Origin: Paludisphaera rhizosphaerae
GTDB lineage: Bacteria; Planctomycetota; Planctomycetia; Isosphaerales; Isosphaeraceae
Direction of reading: 5' to 3'
Assembly: GCF_011065895.1 (NCBI RefSeq)
Contig: NZ_JAALCR010000021.1
Span: 62,001-126,000, forward strand
DNA: 64,000 bases
Part shown: in pieces, positions 16,470 through 24,448 of the stretch
How positions within the stretch are numbered: the first letter of the stretch is position 1
Layout of the letters: each line of letters starts with the position of its first letter
Program-made: the position numbers and the translations under genes
Notes under the pieces: generated by a model
Database searches by the model: none
What the model saw: only the letters and a program-made list of their open reading frames with translations
What the model was told of the DNA's origin: nothing

Positions 16470-16539
16470 GGGCGACGCCTCCTGACGACTCCGGCACCCA
16501 GTCCGGCAGTCTGAAAGAGGCGTCGCCCTTCATTTTTTT
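16470..16539 (+). terminator. Rho-independent terminator after the lipoprotein gene
   Basis: GGGCGACGCCTC (16470-16481) pairs with GAGGCGTCGCCC (16517-16528), with further pairing inside the loop (GACTCCGG with CCGG-C-AGTC). Seven T residues follow at 16533-16539. This is the clearest intrinsic terminator in the window. Confidence 0.85.
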
Positions 16540-16764
16540 GCGCTCAAGTCTCCGGCCGAGTCGCTCCCAACTGAGACGCAAAACAGAATCGATTTCGCAC
16601 GACCATCCCGTTGATTCGGACCACACCGACAAAACCGTAACTTCTTGATCCGTCAGTGACCTTGGTTTTTTTTCGACGCAACACCTCCGGCCCCCTCTGG
16701 TGTTGAATAGGATGTCGATAGGGAATCTCGCCGATCGTCGTCCTGGACCGGGGAGTCGACTGCT

Positions 16765-18669
16765 ATGCAAGCAGGCATGACAGAGCGTCGTCGAGGGATC
16801 GGGTGGGTGGCGTGGGCCGCGGCCGGGTGCCTTGGGCTCTCGCCGATCGCGATCGCCGACGAGCCGGCGAAGGAGAAGCCGGCGACGAAGCCCGCCGCCA
16901 CGGCCGAGATGGCCGCCGACGACGCCTCCGCCCGCGAGATCGCCCAGGCGATCCAGGAGCTGCGCGCCGCGGCCGCGAGAAAGGCCGCCCGCAACCCCAA
17001 GGCCCCGGCCGAGCTGCCGAAGCGTCCCGAACGCAAGGTCGTCGCGCCGACGATCACCTCGGCAAAGATCGACGAGCTGGTCGCCGCCCGGCTGACGAAG
17101 GCGACCCCGAGCGTCGCCCCGGCCCCCCCGACCAACGACGTTGAGTTCGTCCGCCGCGCCTACCTGGACGTCACCGGCGTCCCGCCGACGCCCGCCCAGG
17201 TCCGCGAGTTCGTTGAGGCACGCGGCTCCGACAAACGGGCCCGGCTGATCGACGAACTGCTCAAGACGCCCGACTACGGCCGCAACTGGTCGCGATACTG
17301 GCGCGAGGTGATCCAGTTCCGCGCCTCGAACGCGTCCCTTCAGCAGGTCCGATTCGACCTGCTGGAAGACTGGCTGGCCGGCGAGTTCGAGAAGAACCGT
17401 CCCTGGGACGAGATCGTCACCGACCTGATCACGACCACCGGCCCCACCGATGAGAAGGGCGCCGCCAACTTCACGGCCGCCCACGCCGCCTCCCCCGTGC
17501 AACTGGCCGGCGAGGCCTCGCGGATCTTCCTGGGCGTCCAGATCCAGTGCGCCGAGTGCCACAACCACAAGACCGATTCGTGGAAGCGCGAGCAGTTCCA
17601 TGAGCTGGCCGCGTTCTTCGCCGGCGGCCGGGTCCAGCGGACCGAGAAGCCCATGCCCGGCGTGAAGGCCCGGTTCGCCGTCATGGAGCAGCCCCGCGCC
17701 CGCTACGCCATGCCCGACCTGGCCGAGCCGACCAAGACGATCCCGGTGAAGCCCAAGTTCTTCCTGGCCTCGTCCACGTCCCCGTCGGAGTCGATCGCCG
17801 ACGGCTTCACCCCGGCTCAGCTCCGCTCGCTGGCGGCCTCGTACATCACGGGTCAGGACAACCCCTGGTTCGCCCGCGCCTACGTGAACCGGATCTGGAC
17901 GGTCCTGATGGGCGAAGGCTTCTATGAAGCCATCGACGATATCGGCCCCGAGCGCGAGGTCAAAGGTGAGGAGATCCTCTTCCCCCTGGCCGACCAGTGG
18001 CGAGAAGGGGGCTACGACGTCCGCTGGCTCTTCCAGACGATCCTGAACACCAAGGCCTACCAGCGGAAATCGAAGGCGGCCAGCCAGTCGCAACTCGCCG
18101 CCGTCTGCCCCAGCCGGCTCCGCGCCGACCAGATCTTCGAGGCCCTCGCCGTCGCCCTGGATCTCTCCGCCATCGGCGGTCCGGACGGCTCGCCGAGGAA
18201 GGCCGACGGCTCGCTGCTCAAGCCGACGCAGACGTCCAACGGCGCGAAGCCTCAGGCCTCCAAGAAGGCCGTCGAGGCCGCCGGGTTGGCCGGCGGGGTC
18301 GACAAGCGGAAGGTCGGCCCGGGGGGTCTCCGCCAGCCGTTCGACAAGCTCTTCGGCGTCGACCCATCGGCGATGCCGGATGAGGTTCTGGGGACCATCC
18401 CACAGGCCCTCTTCCTGATGAACGGCCCGATAGTCCACAACCGGACCCAGGCCCGCCCCGGCACGCCGCTGGGAGCGATCCTCGCCCGCTCGACGAACGA
18501 CCGCCAGGTCCTCAACCAGCTCTACATGCTGGTCCTGTCGCGGCTGCCCAATCCGCAGGAGGTCGAGACCTGCGTCCAGTACATCACCAAGTCCGGCAAC
18601 CGCAACGAGGCTTTCGAGGACGTTTACTGGAGCCTCGTGAACTCGACCGAGTTCCTGTCTCGGCGGTGA
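16765..18669 (+). CDS. DUF1549/DUF1553 domain protein (planctomycete cytochrome-associated)
   Basis: A 634-residue exported protein with a signal sequence (WVAWAAAGCLGLSPIAIADE). After a Lys/Pro/Ala linker, the DUF1549 region has FVRRAYLDVTGVPPTPAQV, LLKTPDYGRNWSRYWREVI and a CxxCH-type motif, CAECHNH, at residue 262. The DUF1553 part follows (NPWFARAYVNRIWTVLMGEGFYE, then TKAYQRKS, LPNPQEVETCVQYI). It lacks the N-terminal PSCyt1 cytochrome domain found in the related gene at 44882. The family is abundant in planctomycetes, and its biochemical role is not established. The DUF1501 gene that normally pairs with it starts 237 bases downstream on the same strand. Confidence 0.9.
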   Translation: MQAGMTERRRGIGWVAWAAAGCLGLSPIAIADEPAKEKPATKPAATAEMAADDASAREIAQAIQELRAAAARKAARNPKAPAELPKRPERKVVAPTITSAKIDELVAARLTKATPSVAPAPPTNDVEFVRRAYLDVTGVPPTPAQVREFVEARGSDKRARLIDELLKTPDYGRNWSRYWREVIQFRASNASLQQVRFDLLEDWLAGEFEKNRPWDEIVTDLITTTGPTDEKGAANFTAAHAASPVQLAGEASRIFLGVQIQCAECHNHKTDSWKREQFHELAAFFAGGRVQRTEKPMPGVKARFAVMEQPRARYAMPDLAEPTKTIPVKPKFFLASSTSPSESIADGFTPAQLRSLAASYITGQDNPWFARAYVNRIWTVLMGEGFYEAIDDIGPEREVKGEEILFPLADQWREGGYDVRWLFQTILNTKAYQRKSKAASQSQLAAVCPSRLRADQIFEALAVALDLSAIGGPDGSPRKADGSLLKPTQTSNGAKPQASKKAVEAAGLAGGVDKRKVGPGGLRQPFDKLFGVDPSAMPDEVLGTIPQALFLMNGPIVHNRTQARPGTPLGAILARSTNDRQVLNQLYMLVLSRLPNPQEVETCVQYITKSGNRNEAFEDVYWSLVNSTEFLSRR

Positions 18670-18687
18670 GTTCGATTCCGATCCGAC

Positions 18688-18840
18688 GTCTTCCCCCCTC
18701 GCGGGGGAAGACAGACCGCGAAGCGGTCAGATGAGGGGGACGACCGCCATCGGACGCGCATCCGACGGCCGGTCTTCAAGGCCACGCCGATCCCCCCTCA
18801 TCCGGCCCTGCGGGCCACCCTCCCCCGCGAGGGGGGAAGG
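18688..18840. repeat. Palindromic REP-like element, second family
   Basis: It opens with a 10-bp hairpin (GTCTTCCCCC 18688-18697, GGGGGAAGAC 18703-18712) and closes with CCTCCCCCGCGAGGGGGGAAG. In between are GATGAGGGGG and its inverted match CCCCCTCATC, so the ends pair over about 150 bp. It sits between the DUF1549/1553 and DUF1501 genes, and the rest of 18670-18906 has no gene. Confidence 0.7.
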
Positions 18841-18906
18841 CCCCACGAGACCGTCCCTGTCCCATCAACCGGTCCCACACGCCCGATCCATACGGAGCGC
18901 CTTCCC

Positions 18907-20214
18907 ATGCTGACCGAATCGAGCATCGTCCAGGTGGCCATGGATCACCGGGGAGTGGTCGGCCGCCGCGGTTTCCTGAAGAGTTTGGGCCTTGGCGCCG
19001 CCGGGCTGTTGGGGGGAGGCGTCGCCCCGCTGGGCCTCGGCGACCTGATGAGCCTGCGGGCCGACGAGCTTCGCAAGCGGGACACCGCCTGCATCCTGCT
19101 CTGGATGGCTGGCGGTCCGAGCCAGATGGAAACCTTCGACCCCAAGCCGGGGACCGCCAACGGCGGCGAGACCAAGACGATTGAGACCGCCGTCCCGGGA
19201 ATCCACATCGCCCAGGGCTGGGAGAAGCTCGCCGGCTCGATGAACGACATCGCGCTGATCCGCTCCATGACCAACAAGGAGGGGAACCACCAGCGAGCCG
19301 ACTACCACCTCCACACCGGCTACATCCCCACCGCGACGATCCGACACCCGAACATCGGCAGCATCGCCGCCGCTGAACTGGGGGACCCATCCTTCGACCT
19401 GCCGCACATGGTCGCCATCGGCGGCGCAACGACCGGCGCGGGCTTCCTCGGCGCGGCGTACGAGCCGTTCCTCATCCCCAACGTCCAGCGCCCTCCCGAC
19501 AACGTCGCCGCCAAGGTGGACACCGGCCGCTTCGAGCGCCGGCTGGGCCTCTTGAATCGCCTGGAGAAGGTCGGCTTCGAACAGGCTGGGGGCTCTGACC
19601 GCGTCCGCGACCACCGCGCGCTGTACAGCCAGACCTCGAAGATGGTCCTCTCGCCCCGGATGAAGGCGTTCGACCTGGAGCAAGAGCCCTCGCCGGTCCG
19701 CGACGCCTACGGCCGGACGCCGTTCGGCCAGGGCTGCCTGCTGGCCCGCCGACTGGTCGAGGCCGGCGTCACGTTCGTCGAGGTCCGCCTCGGCGGCTGG
19801 GACACCCACAACCAGAACAACGAACGCGTCGCCAACCTCGCCGGCCAGGTCGCCCCGGGCTTCTCCGCCCTGCTCAACGACCTCAAGGAGCGGGGCCGTC
19901 TCGACCGCACCTTGATCGTCTGGATGGGCGAGTTCGGCCGCACCCCGAAGATCAACAATACGGCCGGCCGCGACCACTTCCCCAGGGTCTTCAACGTCGC
20001 CCTGGCCGGCGGCGGGATCAAGGGGGGCCAGGTCGTCGGAGCCTCCAGCGCCGATGGCACCGAGGTCAAGGACCGTCCCGTCGCGGTCACCGACCTTATG
20101 GCGACCATCTGCAAGTCCCTCAAGATCGACGCCACCAAGGAAAACCAGACCGCCATCGGCCGTCCGATCCGGATCGTCGACGGCGGCAAGCCGGTCACGG
20201 AACTCTTCGGCTGA
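18907..20214 (+). CDS. DUF1501 domain protein, Tat-exported
   Basis: A 435-residue protein. A twin-arginine signal lies at residues about 19-40 (GRRGFLKSLGLGAAGLLGGG). The body matches DUF1501, a sulfatase/phosphatase-like fold: LLWMAGGPSQMETFDPKPG, NDIALIRSMTNKEGNHQRADYHLHTGY, VTFVEVRLGGWDTHNQN, WMGEFGRTPKINNTAGRDHFP and a closing DLMATICKSL. ATG 18907 is used. In planctomycetes this family nearly always follows a DUF1549/1553 gene, as here, which points to a joint periplasmic function that has not been determined. Confidence 0.92.
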   Translation: MLTESSIVQVAMDHRGVVGRRGFLKSLGLGAAGLLGGGVAPLGLGDLMSLRADELRKRDTACILLWMAGGPSQMETFDPKPGTANGGETKTIETAVPGIHIAQGWEKLAGSMNDIALIRSMTNKEGNHQRADYHLHTGYIPTATIRHPNIGSIAAAELGDPSFDLPHMVAIGGATTGAGFLGAAYEPFLIPNVQRPPDNVAAKVDTGRFERRLGLLNRLEKVGFEQAGGSDRVRDHRALYSQTSKMVLSPRMKAFDLEQEPSPVRDAYGRTPFGQGCLLARRLVEAGVTFVEVRLGGWDTHNQNNERVANLAGQVAPGFSALLNDLKERGRLDRTLIVWMGEFGRTPKINNTAGRDHFPRVFNVALAGGGIKGGQVVGASSADGTEVKDRPVAVTDLMATICKSLKIDATKENQTAIGRPIRIVDGGKPVTELFG

Positions 20215-20231
20215 CAGCGCACGCCTCTGAA

Positions 20232-20256
20232 GTCTTCCCCCCTTGCGGGGGAAGAC
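20232..20256 (+). terminator. REP-type hairpin after DUF1501 gene
   Basis: GTCTTCCCCC and GGGGGAAGAC (10-bp arms, loop CTTGC) start 18 bases after the stop codon. The sequence is the left end of the repeat type at 18688. It probably doubles as a transcription stop, although no T run follows. Confidence 0.5.
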
Positions 20257-20287
20257 GTCCCGCTCCGCAGGAGTCCCGCCCATCGTC

Positions 20288-20444
20288 CCCTCTCCCGCCG
20301 GGAGAGGGTGGCCCGAAGGGCCGGGTGAGGGTCATCGGACCTGTAAGCATAGCGGGGGTTTGCGGCCTTCTGAACCGACACGCCCTCTGAAATCCGACAA
20401 CCCTCACCCGCCGCTGCGCGGCACCCTCTCCCGCCGGGAGAGGG
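20288..20444 (+). repeat. 157-bp palindromic REP-like element, copy 3 (intact)
   Basis: It runs from CCCTCTCCCGCCGGGAGAGG to the inverted GCCGGGAGAGGG. Inside the left end are GGCCCGAAGGGCC and GGGTGAGGGTCATCGGACC, and before the right end AACCCTCACCCGCCGCTGCG. This copy shows the unbroken GGCCCGAAGGGCCGGG junction that is split in copy 1. It lies between two convergent genes. Confidence 0.82.
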
Positions 20445-20503
20445 GATCTAGTTCATCGCTGTAGCGTCCGGCCGTCGGCTCGTGATCCCGGCCGGGTCCC
20501 TCA

Positions 20504-23500
20504 TCACTTCGGAGCCGTCGCCGGCTTCACTTCCTTGAGCGACTCCAGATAGGCGATCAGGTCGGCGAAGTCGCCGGGGCTGATGCCTTCCACCAGCCCG
20601 GGGGGCATGATCGAGACGTCGCCGCGCTTGCGGTCCTCGATCTTGTCGGCCGGGATGCGGATGGTTTTTGCATCGGCGTCCTGAATCTCCAGGGCCTCGG
20701 GCGTCTCGCTCTTGAGGACGCCGGTGACGACGCGGCCGTCTTCCAGCGCCAGAACGACGGGCTCGAATCCGCTGGAGATCTTGGCCGAGGGAAGCAGCAC
20801 CGAAGTGATGATCTCGTCGCGGGGGTACTTGGCGCCGACGCTCGACAGCTCGGGGCCGACCGTCGCCCCGCCGGGCGCGACCGCGTGGCACTTCACGCAG
20901 GCCGGCCCCTTGAGGTCGTGGAAGAGCGCCTTGCCGTGATTCACGTCGCCGCCCCCCTTCGCCGCGCGGGCTCGGTAGGCCTCGGGATCGAAGGCGACCG
21001 TCGTGGGAGCCTTCAGGAAGGCGTAGTCCAGCGCCCCCGAGATCGCGACCGAGAAATCCCACGGGCCCGAGTTGTTCCCACAGCGGACGACGACCCGATT
21101 CACGCCCTGGCGCAGTGGCGCATCGAAGTGGTCGGCCTCGGGCCTGAAGCCGCGGCTCTTGTCGAAATCATAAGCCTTCTCGCCGTTGACCCAGACCGCC
21201 AACGTGTCGTCCGAGCCCACTGAGAACGTGGCGACGCGATCGGAGGGGCTTTGAACCTCGGCCACGCCGAAGACCGCCTGCTTGTCGCCTGAACCGTAGA
21301 GCCGGGCCAGGTTGATCCGGCCGCGACGGTCGCGGGCGTCGGTCTCTCGCCAGCGGACCTTCTTGCCGTCAAAGCCTTCCATCTCTCCCTGGGTCTCGAC
21401 AGTCCCGGTGAGCGGGAACGGCGGCTGGGCCGCCTTCTCGAACGGGCCGATGAGCTTCCACGTGCGGATCGGCTCCAGCAGACCAAAGGCAGTGCGAAGG
21501 TCGGGGACGGCGCCGGCCGGAAGTTCGCGGCGCCCCGCTAGCTGGTCGAGCTGCGGAACGGACTCGTTCTTGAGCTGCGCGAGCGCCTCGGCGGCCTTCT
21601 TCCGGAGCGTGGGATTCTTGACCGCGAGCGCCTCGATGAAGACGGGCATCGCCTCTTTCACGGGCGCCTCGGCGAGGGCCTCCGTCGCCTCGGTCCGCAG
21701 CTCGTCACGACGTGCAGCGGCGATCAACGTGGCCGAATCCTCCAGCGTGCCGAGGGCTTCCACGGTCTTCTTGCGCACCGACAGATCGGCGTCGTCGATC
21801 TTCGCTCGGAGCGCCTTCAGGGCCGAATCGGAGCGGCCGTTGCGACGAGCGGCCAGAACGGAGCCCAAAGCGCCGACGGCGGCCTCGCGGACGGAGGCCG
21901 CGGGGTTTTCCAACGTCTTGACCAGAGCCGCCACGGCGGCGTCGGCCTGGAATCGACCGAGGGCGGCGACCACGCTCTTGCGCCGGTCGTCGTTCAGCGA
22001 GGGGTCGTCCAGGACTGCGAGCAGTACGTCGGTCGCCTCGCGCCCGCCGATCGCTTCCACGGCTTGAAGGGCGGCGTCGCGGACGACGGCCGGCCCCTTG
22101 GAGTCGCGGACCGACGCAGCCAGCGCCGGCAAGGCCTCGCGATCGCGCAGACCGCCCAATGCGCCGGCGAACGCGGCGCGGGCTTCGGCGTCGGTCTCGG
22201 CGGCGAACCGGGCACGCACGAGGGACTTCGACGCCTGGTCGTCGACCTCGGCGACAGCCCCGGCCGCGGCGATCCGCACGGCGGACGCGGGGTCTTCCAG
22301 CCGGCCGCGGAGGGCCTCCAGCACCATCGGCGTCCCCTCCCAATCGACGGTCTTCGCCGGCGGCTTGCCCTTGGCGGGCTGAGTCCCCCACCACTTGCCG
22401 TCCCAGGGCGGAGCTTCACGAGCCACCGACGCCAGCCGAACCACCGCCCGCGCGCGTTCGGCCGGCTCGCCGCCGCCACCGGCGAACGCCGTCAGCACCT
22501 TGACGGCCTCCTTCGAATAGGCTCCCTCCAGCGTCAGCAAGATCCCAGCGCGGACCTTCGGGTCGGTCGATGCGAGGCCGGCCGCGACCTTGTCCCAGTC
22601 GCCGATCCGGGCCATCGCCTTGCGAGCGGAGAAAGCGAGATAGACGTCCGGATCGGCGACGGCCGGGATGAGCGCCGCGACCCCCGAAGGGTCGGCGATA
22701 CGGCCCAGGGCGATCATCGATTGGAGCCGGACGGCGGGCTCGGCGTCGGCCAGCGCAGCGATGAGGGCGTCTGTCGCGAACGGCCCGAATTCGAGGCCCA
22801 GCGCACGAGCGGCCTGGGAGCGGACGTCGGCCGAGGGGTCCTTCAACGCCTTCGTCAGAGGCTCCGCACCCTTCGGCGACCGAGCCGCGATCCCGGCAAC
22901 CGTCCATACGAGGTGACGGCGGGCCGTCTCGGGCGTCTGCGGGTTAGCGAGAGCGGTCGTCGTCACGTCGTAAGCCGCATCGCCGCGACGAATCAGCTCG
23001 CGCTGGGCGCGGATGCGCTCGGTGCGGGCGGGGTGGTCGAGAGCCGCGATGAGCGTAGGGGCGTCGTCGCTGTCGGCCCCTCTCGGCTTGCGAGCGATCG
23101 GCTCGCCGGCGTAGGTCACGGCGTAGACGCGGCCGAGTTGCTCCTTCTTCTCGCCCCAGCCGCCCATCGACCAATCGGCGACGTACATCGTCTGGCCGTC
23201 GTGCGAGAGGGCCAGGTCGATCGGGCGAAAGTTCTCGACGTCCCCCGGCTGGACGAAGTCGACCACGTCCGCGACCTCGAAGGTCGCTCCCTTGGGCTTG
23301 AACCGGAAAGCCCGGACGGCCCGCTTGCCCCACTCGGCCCAGAAGGCGCGGCCGCGGAAGTCCTCGGGCCAGGCGTCCTCTTCATAGACGACCCCGCCGC
23401 ACGGGGAGCCGCCGCCGTACTCGGCCATGTGGGGGAGGATCTTGTCCTTGCGGTCGTGGTAGTCGTACGGATAACCGAAATAGCCGCCGTCGATGTGATG

Positions 23501-24253
23501 GACCACCCGCGTCCACCAACCGAGGCCGTCGTCGGTGTTGTCATAGGTGAAGAGCTGGTCGCGGGCGTCGAGGTTCGGTTCCAGGTGGTTGCGCGTCCCG
23601 GACGAATAGACCTCCAACTCCGTGCCGTCGGGCCGGCAGCGAATCACGCCGCCCCCCTTGAGCTGGACCGTCCGGCCGTCGGGCCCCGTCGCCTTCGGCA
23701 CGCCCTTGTCGCCGACCGATATATACAGATGACCGTCCATGCCGATCTGGATGCCCGAAACGATGTGATCGTTGAGCATGTTGGGCACGCCCGGGCCGAC
23801 GCCCATGTCGGTGAAGATTTCCCGACGCTCGTCGGCCTTGCCGTCGCCGTTGGTGTCGCGGAGGACGGTCAGGTTGGGCATGTTCATGACGTACAACGAA
23901 CCGTCGCGCCAGAGCATGCCGAAGATCGCGTTCAGCCCCTCGGCGAAGACGGTGGGCTCGTCATGCCCCGGCCGAAACAGGAGGATGCGGTCGATCGGCT
24001 TGTTCGCCGGCCCGATCTGGTCCATCGGATCCTCGCCGACGAACAGCGAGCCGTCCGGAGCCGTCGCGAGCTGGCACGGATACGAGACCGCCGGCACCGC
24101 CGCCACCAGCCGAATTTTGAACCCCTCGGGCACCTTGGGCATCTCGCCGCGTACCGCGGCGACGCACCAGACTCCCGCCAAAGCGAGTGTGATCACGAAA
24201 CGTGGTAAGGAACGGCGTGCGGAGGAGGTCCGCGAGGCGGGTGCCTGGGGCAT
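20504..24253 (-). CDS. PVC-type beta-propeller / HEAT-repeat / cytochrome c protein
   Basis: A 1249-residue exported protein. After a signal peptide (FVITLALAGVWCVAAVRG) comes an NHL-like beta-propeller of the PVC membrane-bound dehydrogenase type (MPKVPEGFKIRLVAAVPAV, LFVGEDPMDQIG, MYVADWSMGGWGEKKEQLGRVYAV). Residues about 430-860 are HEAT repeats (DVRSQAARALGLEFG, SVREAAVGALGSV). Then a carbohydrate-binding-like beta domain and a C-terminal class I cytochrome c with CVKCH at about residues 1119-1123 and a distal Met in IMPPGL. The start ATG 24253 has GAAGAGGA upstream. The family is typical of Planctomycetes and Verrucomicrobia and is thought to oxidise sugars or similar substrates in the periplasm; the substrate is unknown. 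Confidence 0.92.
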   Translation of the reverse strand: MPQAPASRTSSARRSLPRFVITLALAGVWCVAAVRGEMPKVPEGFKIRLVAAVPAVSYPCQLATAPDGSLFVGEDPMDQIGPANKPIDRILLFRPGHDEPTVFAEGLNAIFGMLWRDGSLYVMNMPNLTVLRDTNGDGKADERREIFTDMGVGPGVPNMLNDHIVSGIQIGMDGHLYISVGDKGVPKATGPDGRTVQLKGGGVIRCRPDGTELEVYSSGTRNHLEPNLDARDQLFTYDNTDDGLGWWTRVVHHIDGGYFGYPYDYHDRKDKILPHMAEYGGGSPCGGVVYEEDAWPEDFRGRAFWAEWGKRAVRAFRFKPKGATFEVADVVDFVQPGDVENFRPIDLALSHDGQTMYVADWSMGGWGEKKEQLGRVYAVTYAGEPIARKPRGADSDDAPTLIAALDHPARTERIRAQRELIRRGDAAYDVTTTALANPQTPETARRHLVWTVAGIAARSPKGAEPLTKALKDPSADVRSQAARALGLEFGPFATDALIAALADAEPAVRLQSMIALGRIADPSGVAALIPAVADPDVYLAFSARKAMARIGDWDKVAAGLASTDPKVRAGILLTLEGAYSKEAVKVLTAFAGGGGEPAERARAVVRLASVAREAPPWDGKWWGTQPAKGKPPAKTVDWEGTPMVLEALRGRLEDPASAVRIAAAGAVAEVDDQASKSLVRARFAAETDAEARAAFAGALGGLRDREALPALAASVRDSKGPAVVRDAALQAVEAIGGREATDVLLAVLDDPSLNDDRRKSVVAALGRFQADAAVAALVKTLENPAASVREAAVGALGSVLAARRNGRSDSALKALRAKIDDADLSVRKKTVEALGTLEDSATLIAAARRDELRTEATEALAEAPVKEAMPVFIEALAVKNPTLRKKAAEALAQLKNESVPQLDQLAGRRELPAGAVPDLRTAFGLLEPIRTWKLIGPFEKAAQPPFPLTGTVETQGEMEGFDGKKVRWRETDARDRRGRINLARLYGSGDKQAVFGVAEVQSPSDRVATFSVGSDDTLAVWVNGEKAYDFDKSRGFRPEADHFDAPLRQGVNRVVVRCGNNSGPWDFSVAISGALDYAFLKAPTTVAFDPEAYRARAAKGGGDVNHGKALFHDLKGPACVKCHAVAPGGATVGPELSSVGAKYPRDEIITSVLLPSAKISSGFEPVVLALEDGRVVTGVLKSETPEALEIQDADAKTIRIPADKIEDRKRGDVSIMPPGLVEGISPGDFADLIAYLESLKEVKPATAPK

Positions 24254-24448
24254 GGAGAGTAATTCCTCTTCAGGCAGCAGTGGCGCGATCGACAAGGAGT
24301 GGCGGCGATTGTACAACCCTTGCTCAACGACCCGCAACCTTGCGACCAACGATGGCGTCCCTTCTCGCCAACGTATAAACTGCTACAAAACCGCCATATT
24401 CGGTCTCACCGGCGGATCTCGGGATTGGTCCAATCGGAAACGGCGTCC

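Noticed and set aside
22064-24208. 714-residue open frame antisense to the PVC cytochrome gene
   Set aside because: Arg/Gly/Val-rich shadow frame without any conserved motif; the minus-strand gene is unmistakable.
24254-24448. Consensus promoter for the CHAT gene
   Set aside because: TATAAA occurs at 24374-24379 but no matching -35 box lies at a suitable distance.
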